Shown here piece by piece: positions 14,301 to 26,817 of a stretch of DNA of 64,000 bases; positions within the stretch are counted from its first letter, which is position 1; each line of letters starts with the position of its first letter. The DNA is from Marsupella aquatica (Eukaryota; Marchantiophyta). Below the pieces are notes generated by a model. That model did not search any database and had not been told where the DNA came from. It worked only from the letters and a program-made list of their open reading frames with translations. The position numbers and the translations under genes are program-made. Location: positions 23,808,001 through 23,872,000 of the forward strand of contig OZ316895.1 in assembly GCA_973895155.1 (NCBI GenBank), read 5' to 3'.

Positions 14301-14410
14301 TGCAACGTGCTACTGCTGCTGCCATCTCTGCTCAGCCCAGTTGCAACTATCCCCTGTGCCTCTAATGAAGATGAGCACACAGAACCCAACCTGAGACTGG
14401 CTGTCGCCAT
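11368..14410 (-). CDS. Chloroplast rhodanese-like domain protein (STR family)
   Basis: Ten exons splice in frame to 306 residues: 14204-14410, 13741-13824, 13515-13622, 13037-13133, 12809-12848, 12598-12672, 12295-12382, 11927-11994, 11765-11837 and 11368-11448. Residues 1-69 are Ser/Ala/Arg-rich without acidic clusters, typical of a chloroplast transit peptide. A rhodanese (sulfurtransferase) fold follows, with YTVLDVRPSSER, NSVWIPIF, GGWWSGAPLM, and the active-site loop ACQKGLR whose catalytic Cys is residue 199. After the fold come GPQPFKFAGLGGISEFLGWTD, EGWGFR and a hydrophobic C-terminal segment (VVLGADLVLVG) that may bind thylakoids. This tail matches the plant chloroplast STR subgroup that includes Arabidopsis STR14-like proteins; which numbered member is uncertain. 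The physiological substrate is unknown. Every junction has GT/AG and keeps phase, so the model is strong. Confidence 0.93.
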
Positions 14411-17400
14411 CTCTACTCAGTCAGTTCACTCCTCCTCTTCCTCTACCTCTTGCCACTCCACTTCACTCGACTCAGATCCCTTCAACTCCGCTCCACTCCA
14501 CTCCACTCCACTCCACGGTCAATTTCACAAGCACCAGCCAAACCGGATCCACGGCAACAAGACCGTGAGGAGGTGCGATCGCAGAATTCCTCCAAAATCA
14601 AAAACCTACGAGGCAAAAGAAATCCGCACAACTCTCATATCTCTTCGCAAGTCTACTCCAGATGTGGGGCTCAAATGCAGGCAGACAGCTCAGAAACACT
14701 CGAGTAGCTAAAAGAGACCACCGGAACAGCTCAGAAAGGTGACTGTAATGATGAGCCCGCAATTGTGATCAAAGGAGAGAGTGTTGCCGTGCAAGCGGAG
14801 TCTGGACTGGAGGTGGAATGTGGGAACGATGTTGATGAGAACGAACTCTCGAAATTCAAGGAGGACAGTGGGTAGAGAGAACAAGGCAAGGATTACACAG
14901 CAGATTGCTGATTGCAGGAGCTACTGCTGCTGATGGGCATGCTCTCAAAAGAGGAGGGTGGGGGATAACAGTGTGTCTGTCGGGGGCTTTGGCTTGGGTG
15001 CTATGGATATGGTGTAGCGGCTTCTGAGTGGGTGTCCTGCGCACAGTGACGCCACTCTCAATCCAGAGCACTGTATTTCTTTTTTGGTGCTACGTAGTCA
15101 TACTTTTTGCCCTTCTTGTCCTGTGTAACTCGAATTGCTACCTCTCCTGTGGTAGAATTATTATTATTGTTTCTGTGGGATACTCCTTGACTATTTGTCT
15201 CTTGACTTGTTGTGCCTCTTTGGTCTTCTTCGGGTCCCTCCCTTCCCCCCTTTATGGGGCCTTTTGTCTTTGGGATCATGTCTCCCGGTTTGGCAATACT
15301 GTCTTTTTGGCAGTGTGATATGTATAATCGTTACCCCAACCTGTAGATTTACAAGGTTAGAGCCTTTCCACCGGTTGGTCTAAGGGGGGTGCTGCCAGAT
15401 CATAGGTGCTTGCTTAAAGCTTTTTCTGTCCTCATTAGGCCTTGGGTCAAAGGTGCTTGGTTAAAGCCCTTTTTCTATCCTCACTGGGCCTTGGGTCAAA
15501 GGGTGCTTGGTTAAAGCTGTTTCTATCCTCACTAGGCCTTGGGTCAAAGGTGCTTGCTTAAAGCCCTTTTTCTATCCTCACTTGGCCTTGGGTCAAAGGT
15601 GCTTGCTTAAAGCCCTTTTTCTATCCTCACTGGGCCTTGGGAAATTTTCACCCGGCCGGGCGCCAGGCTAGCTTGATGGCACCTCCTGAGTGCCAGTACT
15701 GGCCAAGTGGGTGTGTGGAGTAGTGGCCCTTGCCCAGTCTTGCAACCGTGTGTGTGGACGGCATCAATTTTCCAATCTCTGTAGAAGGTTCACTTGTTGC
15801 TGCATCCTCTCACAGGGAGATCGTCACTTCATTTATCATAACTGTTGGGATTGTGCCTGTGTGCAATCTGCCAAAGCATTGACCTCGATACCGGGTCGCA
15901 AACAGCATGACTCATGGGAATGCTCTAACCACTTGCCTGTATGCCACACTGCCAAAAAACAAAAAGCGTCAAATGGGGAGACGGAGTCCCAAAGTCAAGA
16001 AGAATTTGTCTAGAGGCCCTAAAACCAACACCCCTTCGCCCTTCAAAGAATTGCAAATGAGCCCTCTATAGTGCAACAAACATGTGCTGTCTAATGAAGG
16101 CAGTGAGGATGAACTAGGGGATATGGCAGCCGCTCGGCAGGAAAGGCCCAACATGATTGCACAAAGCAATCAAAGATAAGGTGCAGAGTGCAGCGGTCCA
16201 AAGATCTGCAAAACAAGCAGGTAAAACAACTACTCTAACCTCCTTACAAGACCTTATCTGAATCTTTCTTTCATTCATTTCTTTATTAGATCTTTGGCTT
16301 ATTCTTTGGCTCATTCTGCCTGTAAGTTAGAGGCAACTTGCATGCTGCTAGCCCTACCTTCTCGGAGAAAATGCTTTTAACCCATCCTAAACAACCCAGT
16401 TCTGGCTTGCATTGCTAGAAGTGGTAGAATTGTTCTCGGTTGAAAAGCCATGACTAAGCTTTCCTTTGCCTTGATCAATTTTGTCAGGCCTTAAAATGGG
16501 AGACATGGTAGATTTCCATGAGTATGATTGTGTTATCCAACGACCAATTCACGTGTGAGACAATTGTGAAAGATGAATTTGGATGGCCCTGAAACTCATC
16601 CCTCAGTGTCTTTGCAAAAGTTTCCTTTGCAACCAGAAGCAAGTGCACTCCACCTTTGAGGGGATGTGTTTTAAAACATGAATGTTTGAGTAGGGTGGGC
16701 TTGAGCACATAAGTTGCTAGGATGCATGGATCAATCTAACCGTATGCTAGCATATGACTATCAATGACATTTTGGAATTTTAAGCAATACATGATGGCAA
16801 TCCCAGATTGGGAAAGGGGAGGGCTTCTGGGCGTGAGGCTTTTAGGAGCCGTAAGATGAACTTACTTTCAAAATCTATCCCACTCTTGGTAGAGCACCAG
16901 CCCATGGATTGACTATATGTTGTTCTATAATATGTGATCCTGCCAAAAGGGTGGATGTGGTTTATTTACAATATAACAAGGTGAGAAGAAATTCACTACA
17001 TTTGGAATTATCCTTGGGTTTTTCTAGGCCGCCAGATTTTCCAGAATGGACCTAGAAGCCTAAGTTGAAAACTCATGAGAGCTCAAACAGTTGGACCTGA
17101 TGAGTGAAGCATGCAATAGAGCACTGGCTAACAAAGAGGACAGTGCACATTAATGGTCACAAGGCAAGTTGCAAACCATCGAATTGCTTAGATTGACGGA
17201 TGGAATCAAATGTTGATAATTATCAGGTTGTACTGGAAGTTTGTCAGACTTTCATTTTCATTTCATAGTGTCACCTTTGTGCTAATGGGGATCGCCATCT
17301 TTCTTTCTTTTTCTTTTACAACCAAGTGCCCCACAACGGTGGCGCCAAAATGAGGGAGGTGCACCCCAACACACCACTCCAGGGACAAAGGCCACCCAGG

Positions 17401-19973
17401 GAGGAACACACCAAGGCCCAGGCAGGACAAAAACTCCAACCCGGAAAGTCCAAGACTAGTCATGTCAAGCAATCAAAAGCAACCACCAAACCATGGCCAA
17501 CTCCTGATCCCAGCGGCTGGTACACCCCCGGGTACACCAGGGCTCTCTACTACTACTCTCTCTGAGATGTATACCATACCTGGTCGGCTGCAAGATCCTA
17601 TCTACTTTCCTCATCTTCAACTCCAAGCGAGACTGGACTATGAGTCTGTTCCCGAGGTTTCAGCACGACCTAGAGTAGCTCAATGACATCTTTGACCTGC
17701 TTACCTTTCTTAGCAGAATGACAGAAGCCTATCATGGATTCCAACGTCAAGTTAGTGTTATGGAAGACCACCCAATCCGGACGTATCCCAAGAAATTGAG
17801 AGTAGGTGGGTTTGTTTGTTTCTTTCCATATGTTGTGGCATAATTCCATGATTCCATTCACACTTCAAAATTGCACTGTCAATGGCCTTAAACATTGTAC
17901 TGGTAGTCACCTTAAGTGCAGGAGAACCTAGCACTAGTTGTTGGATCTCTCTCCACCCTCGTCTCCACCTCTTTGTAACTTTGTTTCAACTGAAGAAAAG
18001 GTGTTGAGTATGCTCAAAGCATGATATACACCTGGAGAAGATACCATCACACAACTTCCAATGGCTTCCCCTCCCATTTGTGAAGAAAATGTGATTCAGT
18101 AAGAGCCAAAAAATGAACCTCACCTTAGGCATGGACCAACCTCCCTACAAATTCTTCCATTGTGTGTGTCAACATTTCGATATGCTGAATTGTACCCACC
18201 TCCTATGAAGCTTGTTGACGACCAAGATGGGAAGCGAGCAGTTCACACAGGTCATATTGGGGAAGCACCAACCCCGTTTCTGCCTTTCCATTCCCACTGC
18301 CATCCATCACACTCCTGTAGGCTGTTTGCACTAAGGCCAGGGCCAACATATTTTTTAGGTGTGAATTTTTGCCAAATCCACCTCCCCAAAACTGTTTGCC
18401 ACTGTTGGCGAAAACTTGTTAGATTTTGTGTCTATCCTTCGCTACTTTCCCACCAAATCATGGACCCCATTTGCTAGAATCTACCCGTTGTTCATAAACA
18501 GAGGGAAATTTGACAGTCAGGAAATAATCCTGGAATTTTGATAAAGAATATTCTTAGCATTTCTTCCCTTAGAGAGGTTGACATTTGCCACATTGGCTAA
18601 AAACAAAAAACCTTAAAAAGTAGGCTGGCCAGGGCACAACTTGAGCTTACAATAGAACCTAATAAATTAAGCCTACCCATTGGGTCTGTTGTTTCTCACC
18701 TTGCTATGAATAATCTCCTCATCACTCCAACCAAGCTATGGTGAGCACAGGTCAGTGATCTTCTTGATGAGCTTCTTGATGCATCTAGTAGGGCGTGTCA
18801 AAGCACAGTTATACATGAGTTACGGCTCAGGACATAAAAGTCACTTACCGCTAGAACATAATGAGCTGGTGAATCCTTTTGTATTAGCTGGTGACATGTG
18901 ATGTGAAGGAAACCAATGGACTTCTGCTGCTGCATTGATTTTACCTTGATGGGTTGAAGCTTTCTCATTGTTGCTTGTGGCTCTCACAAGATTTAATGCT
19001 AATTGGAAAGTCATCTTTAGGTTGACAATGTGGACTCTAGTCAGGGATGCCCTTGTCTGAGAGGTGCTTTCTATTCCCTGGTTAGAAATATATGAAGATT
19101 TAAGATTAGGATATTCCTGCCTTGATCGTAGGTGCTTTGCTCCTTTGGCTGGGGCTCGGTTGTCTTTGGGTATGCCTGGATGGATCCCCTGGGCTCCTTT
19201 GCCTGCGACCTCAGTGTGTCACTTACCTATGACATAGATGAAGTAGGCTTTTTGTCTTCCCCCTCACTTTGGGGCTGACTCGAAGTTAGTTTCTGGTTTT
19301 TGCTTGGCCATGTTTTCAGTTGACTTTGTCTTTGCTTGGCTTTGGTGCTGGCCACCTGGCTTTCTTTCCCCTTTGGGACTTTGTGGGCTTTGCCCTGGCC
19401 TGTTTGGTCCTCCTTTCCCACGGGGTTTTGCCGGTTTTATTGAAAAAAGGGGGGGGGGGGGAAGCAAAAAAAGCTGAGTTGCGCTCCAACTGTCAACTCA
19501 CAGCCGAACCCACATTCACCGCAGCCGGTCATCCTGAGCCCAGACAAAACACCCAAATCTACTCAAGCTCTTGATGAACACAGAATGAGAGGCACGAAGA
19601 AGAATGACTAGAATGCGAGAGAAAGCTCATCCCGGCCGAGACGGAAATGGCTCCTGCACAGACGGCAAACTTCCAGCCTGACGGCGTTTCCAGAAAGTGA
19701 AATGGGAAGTGGCCACATCCTGCTGCTCTCCTAGATTAACGCCCGCCCAGGAAACCACAGGCCCATTGAACAAAATCTGGGCCGTCCAATAGCAGCTGTC
19801 CGTTGGATGGCGATGCGGGAACGCCCTCAACCCTAACAATCTGGGCCGTTCATTTTTAAATAGAGGGCAGAGATTAGCCGCGGAATGAGCGCCCTGAATG
19901 GACGGCCCAGATTGACCGCGGGTAGAGCAGCCTGAATGAAGGACCAAGATTTGCATCATGAAGGGCGATCCCG
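14411..19973. other. Gene-poor, repeat-rich region
   Basis: The first few hundred bases upstream of 14410 probably hold the rhodanese promoter and 5' leader; a short CCACT simple repeat lies at about 14490-14515. Beyond that I see no convincing gene. Several short frames encode Lys/Gln/Pro/Gly-rich low-complexity peptides (- strand 15058-15279 and 19227-19467; + strand 17326-17565), reminiscent of decayed retroelement gag/ORF1 sequence, but with no diagnostic motif. A run of about 12 G lies near 19449-19460. The 50-bp tandem array at 15400-15641 is listed separately. Confidence 0.5.
15400..15641. repeat. Tandem repeat, about five copies of a roughly 50-bp unit
   Basis: The unit begins GGTGCTTGCTTAAAGC and ends GGCCTTGGGTCAAA. 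Five diverged copies are visible, with small indels in the pyrimidine run after AAAGC (ccctttttc versus tgtttc). Copies differ at several positions, so the array is not very young. No coding role is apparent. Confidence 0.85.
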
Positions 19974-20177
19974 AATGGAGGGCCAAGTACCAATACATGG
20001 TTAAGGAGTAAGGAAGGACCATAAACATATACATTAGGGGAATGGAGGGCCAAGTACCAATACATGGTTAAGGAGTAAGGAAGGACCACAAACATATACA
20101 TTAAGGGAATGGAGGGCCAAGTACCAATACATACATCGTTAAGGAGTAAGGAAGGACCATAAACATATACATTAGGG
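19974..20177. repeat. Tandem repeat, three copies of a roughly 67-bp unit next to the transposon
   Basis: Three nearly identical copies start AATGGAGGGCCAAGTACC and end CATATACATTAGGGG. The third carries a 4-bp insertion (ATACATACATCG instead of ATACATGG). The array ends about ten bases before the left end of the Harbinger-like element. Confidence 0.88.
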
Positions 20178-20187
20178 GTTCTCAAAT

Positions 20188-20209
20188 AGGGCGTCTCAAA
20201 GCTGGCCCG
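20188..20209 (+). repeat. Left terminal inverted repeat of the Harbinger-like element
   Basis: Begins AGGGCGTCTCAAAGC and matches the right end for about 22 bases before diverging (left continues TAACC, right continues CTAAG). It is preceded by AAT, repeated after the right end. Confidence 0.88.
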
Positions 20210-20556
20210 TAACCAAAAGTTATGGGCCAGCCAAGCAGCCCATAACGACACTTGCGGGCATCACTTATGGACCGGATAATTAGCCGGTCCCTTGGTTTGA
20301 CCCGCCCCTTAAGGAGCTACTTACGATGCCTTACCCGCTCAAAGTAGGAGTTAAGTATCCCTTCCCTCTCGGACAGTACTTGGCCGTAAGGCGCTGAAAT
20401 GTGCCACGACAGTCCTGAACCCAGGTGCTCCTCATAAGTGTCCCGTCGTTTCCCAGCGAAGCTATCGCCATAGTTTCTGTTGTTCAAATTTCAAATGCAC
20501 CTCTTCCCCACCAAAGCGATTATCCAGAGCTTCATTTAGCTTCAACGTCGGGCTCC

Positions 20557-22124
20557 ATGGCGATGGTCAATGTAGCTCTGTCTCCAGAACATATAGGTGA
20601 GACTCATCCAGATATCAGAGAAATTGCTATTCGATTGTACGTGCAGACCGCTAGAGAAGGTGTAGAGAAATCGACAGAAGCTGCTCCTCCCAATTCGTGT
20701 ACAACCATGGCACAATCAGGCAGCCAAGGTCATGTGAGAGCAAGGAGTTCATTCCAACCTCCACGGGCTAACTCCAGCAATGCCCCCTGTATAGGTGATA
20801 AATTCAGGCTGAAGGATCATGACTACGAATGCATCGTTTCATACTTGGAAATTCCAGAGAATTTCCAAGCAATTACAGGTGGAGGAAGGAAGACTCGAGT
20901 GGGTGGAAAGTATCAAAGCAAGACAACACTCTTCAAATCCATGCTTGCTGCAATGCAACATCATGGCTTTCCTAAGGAGATCACTGCACCGAATTTGACA
21001 AAGAGATTCCAGAGGTATGTGAAGCGGTACAAAGAGGCAAGAGAGGTGAAAATGCAATCAGGTGGAGGGCTGAATGAAGACGAGTTGGAAGCAGGGATTA
21101 CATTGGAGAGCAAACTAAACCGATTGTGCCCACACTTTGAAAGAATGCATGCAATCTTTGGGGAGCGACCGAATGTGGCACCACTAGTGGAAGGGGACTA
21201 TGGAGTTGAGGATTCCGACCTTGTCTTTCCTGACACCAATGTTGAATCAGATTCTGAGTCAGCATTTGGTAATGAGAATGATAATCCCAATGCTTACCAT
21301 GTCCCTTCCAACACTACCATCGTTCTTGAAGGTACTGGTCATTTACCTTATTGATTGTTGTACTTCAATTTCTTCAATTATAGAACAACAGAATGTTCAT
21401 TTGCTCACATTTGTCATTTCTCTCTGTTGTAGACACACCAGTGCCAACACCTGGGCAATCAATCCATAATGCTCCTCAGGTGAGGCCAACACCAGAGACT
21501 CTTGCAAATGTAAACTATGGCAATTCTTTCTGGACCGAATTAGAGCAGATGGCACAAATTGGTAAGCATGTACATAACTGCACATGTGCAGCATGTACAG
21601 AGTCTTGCCCAGTTGAAGTTGGTGAAAATCGACCAATGTAGGGTCCACCATGTACTCCAACTGAGTTCAACACCCCAGCCAAGTCTGTTTCAGAGGCCAT
21701 GCCTCCTCCAACAGGGAAGAAGCCTGCAAAAACACCACCGGCTGGACATAAGGATTTGCACAACACTTCCAAGACAAACTTTGCTGCCATATATGCAGAC
21801 AGGAACAACATGAAGGCAGACTACCGAAAGGAATTAATTCAAAGTCGAGATCGATGGAAGACCCAAGAGCTAGCAGATCGGAGGGAGGCCAGGGTGGACG
21901 CTGCATTGCAGGCTGCAGCACAGAAGAAACTTGATTGTAAGCACCAGTTTGCTATTGAAGCAAAAGGTGCCGAAAATGCACGAAAGAGACTTCGATCAGA
22001 CCAAGAGCATGCACAGGAGATGGCACGGCAAGCACAAAGAGCTGCTCTTTTGACTACTCTACTCGGTAGTAACAAGACTCCTGCCGAAATAAGGGAGTTA
22101 CTGCCCCTGGTGAAAGAGGACTAG
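20557..22124 (+). CDS. Harbinger ORF1-type SANT/Myb-like DNA-binding protein
   Basis: Three exons keep frame: 20557-21331, 21433-21561 and 21679-22124, giving 449 residues from the first in-frame ATG. In PIF/Harbinger elements this partner protein binds element ends and helps import the transposase into the nucleus. Around residues 85-210 the protein reads KDHDYECIVSYLEIPENF, GGKYQSK, PNLTKRFQRYVKRYKEA and RLCPHFERMHAIFGERPNVAP. This is the trihelix/SANT-like pattern seen in ORF1 proteins of fungal and oomycete Harbinger relatives (family knowledge). An acidic linker and a long charged helix (residues about 330-440, rich in A, R, K, E) follow. The middle junction is the least certain: an unspliced reading from 21562 adds a Cys-rich stretch (CTCAACTESC) and stops at 21641. 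Confidence 0.8.
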
Positions 22125-22592
22125 TTTTGGTTCCAAGCAATTTAGACTTCCATTCATGTTGCATGTGTAGTAGGTGCCAAACTGTACAAGTATGAGTGTA
22201 AAAGACCAAAATCCATATTATTAATAAAGGTGGTACATGTTGTTATACATTCGTGGTCGAATGTCGCCCTCAGTTTTCACTGTCAAATGCCTTGTAAACT
22301 ATGGAATCTCAGAATCACGACATCGCGACATCACAGATACTTGAAATCTTGGAATGATGATATCATGACATCGCGACATGATTCATCTGTGACATTTGTA
22401 CTGACAAAAAGTGAATTGAGAAACCTCTCCTCAAATGGCAACTATGCGGATCACTTATTCTTTTGCACTATGGGATTAGGCTGAGGTGGTGGTTCTCTCG
22501 TAATGGAATTACGAGACACAGCTTCCAAAATTGCTTCCCTCACATCAGTATGATGTGTTGAAAAAGGGAGAGACTTCAACTGAACTCCATAA

Positions 22593-24747
22593 CTAATCAG
22601 CGGCAAATGTCGAAGTACGAACATGTACTGAACCCGAGTACGTGGCCTCCATAGCAGCTCCTATGACATCCCAATTTGTGAAACTAGTATAGTAAACTTT
22701 CGGAAATCTCTTCAAGTATGCATCTGTATCAACCAAGTCCAGCTCCATGCCATGAAACATTGCCATAGTTCTAGTGAAAAAATTGATGTAACTTCTTATC
22801 TGTGTCGTGGAGATGTCATCCCACTTCTGCTGACACACATGCCGAGGGGTGAAGGGCACAATGGTGTTCACAGGATCCCTTGAGATGCCCAACCGGATTT
22901 GTCCTATTCGTCTGATTCAAGAAGTTCATCATGAACCTCAAAGAATATGCAGGCAAGTTCCCAAAGAAAGAGCAAAGGAGCTCACTGTCCTCCACTTGTA
23001 GGTCCCCGTACAAGACCATCACTGCTAGTGTGGGTCGGAAATGTTCACCTTCTTGCCAGAACTCATCAAATTGAGCTAACTCAATCTGAAAAGGTGCCAG
23101 TACTGGGAGGTTGAATATGAATTGACATTCACCTTTCTTCAACTTGTAAAACCTCCAGAACTCATTGATTGGGCCATTCATAGTCGACACCAGCGCACAT
23201 AAATTTGCAAATCTCTTCAGTTGTTGTACTGGAGTCACCGATTCCACTCGAATGGTTGGTGTGAAGGTTGTTTGTGTAGCTTCATCCACCATTTCCCTAA
23301 ATTGCTTCCTCTGCATTGGGGGCTTAGCTGGAATTGAACTGAAATCAAATTTTAACAGAGCCACAGTATTGGGTTCTTGCCCAATGGGGACCTGTGTAAC
23401 AGGGAGCTGCACAATTGGCTCCAACACAGACTCCATCACATCCGTTTCAGTTGCTACAGGCAATGTGGGAGGACTATTTCCAACAGGTGAATAGTCAGAC
23501 ATAGGACTGAATCCCTCACTCAAATCCTCAGCTCCTTCCCTATGAGCATCGCATAATGATGGTCCTGGGCTGTGCAATGGAGTTCGAGCTTTTGAAGGAG
23601 GAAGTAAATCAAACAGCATATCCAAAATTTTCTCCCGTGGACAACTAAGAATGTACATGGCCTGCTGCACAATGTCGGTATTAATCCTAGCCTCATATGC
23701 CTCATTGGCACTCATTGGAGTCCCTCCCAGGCCACGTGGAGAGGCATCTGGTATCTGCAAATCTCGGCCTTCAAAGTCATCAGTGTCTGCCTCTACATCG
23801 CAGTGGCCTCCAATGCTCATATTGTCATTGTCCATGTTCTGTTCAACGTCCATTGGTTGCAGACCATCGTCAGCCTCCACTTCAAGTCCAGCTAAATCGC
23901 TGTCGGATTCTGCATGATTGTCGGGTTCTGCATCGCTCTCGTGTTCTGCATTGCTCTCGGGTTCTGCATCGCTCTCGGGTTCTGCATCGCTCAGGAGTTC
24001 TGCATTGCTCTTGGGTTCTGCATTGCTCTCGGGTTCTGAATCGCTGTCAGATTGTGATTGCCAATCGTCTGGCACCTGAATCCCGATGTGCACTATTAAC
24101 TGCTTCCTCACCCGTTTCTCAGAATCCAATAAGCAGTTCTCGTACCAATACAATTGCGCTAGGTAGTTTTGCAAGTATGTTGGTTTCCCCAAGGCCAGAT
24201 GCTTCAGCTGATCAAAAATTACATTCCTAAGCAACAGAGCCCAATTTATGGTGCTCATCCCCTTCCAAGCTGCTATTATAGTATTTGCCAGGCTGACAGG
24301 TGCCACAGACGACTTCCTTGGATGGAAAATTGGGACTAGAAATTGCATCAGAAGGCGGCAGTCGTGGTCGATGCACTGGCTGACCTTCCAACCACAACTC
24401 GTTTTCCTTCCCCCACCAAAATACGAGTCAGACAAGGTATTGTGTTTAGAGTAAAGGCCTTCACCTTCCCAAGGGCATTGAAAAGCATCAACTACGAAGT
24501 GGAGACTCCATTCCTGTGGTTTGCCTCTAACACCGTCGGTCGCATGGGACCTCCTCGGCCTTGGAACTAACATTTCATCAACGTAAGAGATAGATAGCAC
24601 GCCCCAAGGAATGAACATCAATGTCGTCAGTTTCATTTTCCCCAACATTCCATGCAACTTCTTCACATCCTGTAGCAACGTTGGGAGCTCCGCCAAAACC
24701 TTTTTAGGTACTGCAACGACGTCCCGCTCCTCATGCACAATCACCAT
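22593..24747 (-). CDS. Large acidic protein of the Harbinger-like element, unknown family (frameshifted)
   Basis: From ATG at 24747 a frame of 643 codons runs to 22816; the adjacent frame then continues from about 22890 to a stop at 22593 (GISRDPVNTIVPF to TFAAD). The natural reading switches frame by one base at the GGG run near 22890, so one base was gained or lost, or the sequence contains an error. The N-terminal third has hydrophobic and aromatic conserved-looking text (EWSLHFVVDAFQCPWEG, NWALLLRNVIFDQLKHL, YLAQLYWYENCLL). Residues about 235-290 are a minisatellite-encoded acidic repeat (SDAEPE/SNAEPE units). The C-terminal part is globular in composition. I recognise no family. It reads on the same strand as the transposase, between it and ORF1, so it is likely element cargo or a third transposition factor. 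Confidence 0.7.
23890..24050 (-). repeat. Coding minisatellite (18-bp units) inside the acidic protein
   Basis: On the + strand the unit is close to TCTGCATCGCTCTCGGGT, repeated about nine times with small changes. It encodes the acidic SDAEPE-type hexapeptide. Units differ at third positions and by D/N swaps, consistent with slippage followed by drift while the frame was kept. Confidence 0.82.
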
Positions 24748-25209
24748 CGTGGCTTCAAAAAAAGTCAGTTCTCAATGTTGGGCAGTTGCGCATTGCGGTA
24801 TGAAGGCATTTCAATACCACATTTGGCTGTGCGGAGGTTTAAGCAAAACGCGCCCAAAGTTCAAAGCGAGGTTTAGGGTATCGGGTACGTATGCGCGTTG
24901 GTGGGAAATATACCTTCTGAAATAAACACTTGTCATACAATACTGTTAATTGAGTTGGTATACCGCCACTCAATATTGAAAATGAGCCTCTCTGTATCAC
25001 TGCATAGGCCAATATGAAAATGCAAATGTACGTGCCTAATAACAATGAAATAAAATGCGAGACAGTGGGGAAGGTGAAAAACAAATACCGGAATGGGTAT
25101 TAGAAGAAACATTTCATAGAATTATCTTTGGTTCCTCCCACATCCATAATTATTAGTAGGATGTTGCCACAATAAATTTAAATACACTAGTTTTAGTGTT
25201 CTCAGCGAA

Positions 25210-26817
25210 TTAACGCATTGTATCTGATACTCGATGGAGGCATCCTCCTGGCTGTCTATGGAAATGTAATGCATGCGTCATGACAGTTGATTGCAATCCG
25301 AGTCTACGCCGTGTTGCAACTGCACTACTGCGATTGTTCCGGTAATGAAGCAAGTTCGGTGCATCATTATCAGAATCATTTTGTTCCTCCACTTCTAACT
25401 CCCCATCTTCATCTGTCCACAAATCATTTCTGCTAATAACAAAATTGTGTAATTTTGCACACATTAGTATCCAACGTACGAGCCACACACAATCTTTGTT
25501 CTCCTTCAGTTGAATCCGCATTTCCTTCAACGAATGCCAACGTGACTTCAGTACCCCAATGCAATGCTCATTTGTTACCCTGGCAGTTGCAACACACATG
25601 TTGAATTCCTCCTTCTCCTGGCTGCTCTCAGACCGTTTGTAGGAGCAAACCAAATGCTCCATTATCTGGTATCCGCTGTCTCCAAGCAAGTACTGAGTTC
25701 TTCCAAAAAGGTGTCCATCATTTTGTTTGCGGTAGAGTGCTGATCTTTTATAACAAGTGAGATCTGAACAAGACCCGGGCATACCTGCATGATGCAAGTA
25801 GAGTGCAATCAGTGATCATCACATGAAGGTCTTTTCACATCCAACTTTATGATATTGCGACATGGCAAAATCATGTTATCGCGACATCGCGACATCATAG
25901 CGAAGAACATGCTTCATTATTATCCTTCTTGATAGTTTGGTAGTCAGACATGGCGACATCATAGAAGAAAGGAGAAGGACATGCTTACCAGTGTACATGT
26001 ATAGGATCTTGCGTCTGTGATCACAAACAACTTGGGCATTTAGCGAGTACCTTGACTTCCTGTCAAAATAACATTCTCCACCAGTTTTGGGTCTTTGAGA
26101 CAAAGGGATTAACGTTCCATCTATCAGCCCAACGCAGCCAGGAAAACCTGTTTTGATAAACTCGTCTGAAATCCTTTGACGCTCTGCTCTCTTAGGCCAT
26201 TTCAAGTATTCCTTCAGGGCACACTCTAAAGCGGTCACTGAGCGGGTTGTGAAATTGCAAAGTGTCCCATTACTTACTCCCCATGTAGGAATGAGACGGG
26301 AAAGGCATGCACCATTACCATCATGACCTAGCCGATCAAGAGCCACTGCAAGCTGCCAAGCAACAGGTGCCTGTGGATTGTTTGATTCGCTTTGAAAAAT
26401 GGGGTGCTCCTCAATGAGGTCAACAAGTGCATAGAACGATTCCCGGTCCATTCGAGTCATTTGCCGAAACTCACGAGGAAGCATACAATCAAAAAATTGG
26501 GTTACATATTCTTTTGACTTGTTGAAGAAGATTCTATCATTCAAAAATCTAGTGCTGTCCATGACAGCATACAATTCAAACAACTCTTCAAGATTCCCCT
26601 CCAATTCTGACATGTCCCCACAATCATCAGAATCATCAGAAGAGTCCAGGTCTATATCTGAATCTGAATCTGAATCAGTGAGCTGTACATTGTCGCTGCT
26701 CATACAATCAGCACTTGAGTAAATTCCGTCATCATCAGAGCTTTCAAGTGCAATGTTCAGCTTCAGTGTTTCCCTCACAGCAATGAGAGCCTTCTGACAT
26801 TCCGATATTCGAGGCAT
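25210..26817 (-). CDS. PIF/Harbinger transposase (DDE_Tnp_4 type)
   Basis: Two exons, 25989-26817 and 25210-25784, join at MYTG|MPGSCSD with GT/AG sites to give 467 residues. Residues 25-70 are acidic and Ser/Asp-rich. A helical N-terminal domain (REFRQMTRMDRESFYALVDLI, then VAWQLAVALDRLG and a WGVSNGT helix-turn-helix-like segment) precedes the catalytic core. The likely DDE triad is D233 (GLIDGT), D312 (YLLGDSGY) and E349 (TNEHCIGVLKSRW), in the expected contexts and spacing. An HRRKILY strand and an LHNF motif are also typical. It catalyses cut-and-paste movement, acting with the SANT-like partner at 20557. No internal stop or frameshift, so it could be active. I chose ATG 26817 because the few codons upstream are hydrophobic and unlike the family. 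Confidence 0.92.

Noticed and set aside
14196-14711. A 171-codon + strand open frame, Ser-rich
   Set aside because: It lies antisense over the transit-peptide exon of the rhodanese gene and a CCACT simple repeat. Its composition is explained by those, and no motif is present.
15400-15641. CRISPR-like array
   Set aside because: Units are contiguous and diverged with no unique spacers, and the genome is a plant's. It is a simple tandem repeat.
23165-24230. + strand open frames opposite the acidic transposon gene
   Set aside because: Their repeats (VLHRSRVLHCS and similar) are the antisense of the acidic minisatellite. No independent support.
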